From NCBI GenBank assembly GCA_025084515.1, contig JAJAGP010000236.1, positions 310,001 to 374,000 of the forward strand: a DNA stretch of 64,000 nt, given 5' to 3'. This DNA comes from Ancistrus triradiatus (taxonomy: Eukaryota > Chordata > Actinopteri > Siluriformes > Loricariidae). The notes below the pieces were generated by a model. The model saw only the letters and a list, made by a program, of their open reading frames with translations. It made no database searches and had not been told where the DNA came from. Positions 63,991 to 64,000 of this stretch are shown one piece after another. Numbering within the stretch: the stretch's first letter is position 1; the number at the start of each line of letters is the position of its first letter. The translations under genes were made by a program, and so were the position numbers.

Positions 63991-64000
63991 TTGCTAATGA

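Overview
This window looks like teleost fish genomic DNA. The evidence is a group III metabotropic glutamate receptor exon with vertebrate splice signals, many fish-type Tc1 elements, V-SINE and tRNA-derived SINE pieces, L2/Rex1-like and RTE-like LINEs, a Penelope-like fragment, fish gypsy elements and hAT/MITE pieces. An otophysan such as a catfish is plausible but is not shown by anything decisive here. There is no bacterial-style gene organisation. Apart from one host exon, all recognisable coding sequence belongs to decayed mobile elements.

The host gene: one exon at about 50147-50951 (+) carries the start codon and the first 176 codons of a receptor that best matches grm4. It has an acceptor-like TTTTGCAG upstream and a GTAAGT donor downstream. 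Everything to the right of 50952 should be its first coding intron, because no continuation exon is visible. The sequence to the left would be upstream intron or flank. Three short upstream ORFs sit in the leader.

Layout. 1-2.6 kb: Tc1 fragments, a MITE end and one copy of an unnamed repeat. 4.7-6.1 kb: about ten copies of a ~139-bp satellite, followed to 7.6 kb by an unclassified repeat that carries a related single segment. 8.3-11.2 kb: a hAT miniature and two Tc1 elements. 12.7-17.7 kb: hAT and BED-finger remnants inside a diverged tandem duplication, with a gapped Tc1 and a second copy of the unnamed repeat. 18.4-19.2 kb: Tc1. 20.8-27.3 kb: LTR element A, whose body is tandem peptide-coding repeats without recognisable gag-pol, interrupted by a 3-kb L2-like LINE. 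29.7-31.5 kb: Tc1 containing a solo LTR. 32.4-35.1 kb: related LTR element B. 35.4-39.0 kb: SINEs, a minisatellite, Tc1 and hAT pieces. 39.0-41.96 kb: a minus-strand gypsy. 42.2-49.3 kb: Tc1 elements, a Penelope-like fragment, a pogo-like element containing a solo LTR, and a Rex1-like LINE. 50.1-51.0 kb: the receptor exon. 51.2-64 kb: intronic Tc1, V-SINE, gypsy, MITEs, an RTE-like LINE split by a Tc1, and a gypsy fragment at the right edge.

Nested insertions give relative ages in several places: LINE inside LTR element A, solo LTR inside Tc1, solo LTR inside pogo-like element, Tc1 inside RTE LINE, and Tc1 inside one arm of a duplication whose other arm keeps the empty site. The most unusual content is the pair of LTR elements with repeat-coding bodies. 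All family names come from recognition by eye; no database search was run.
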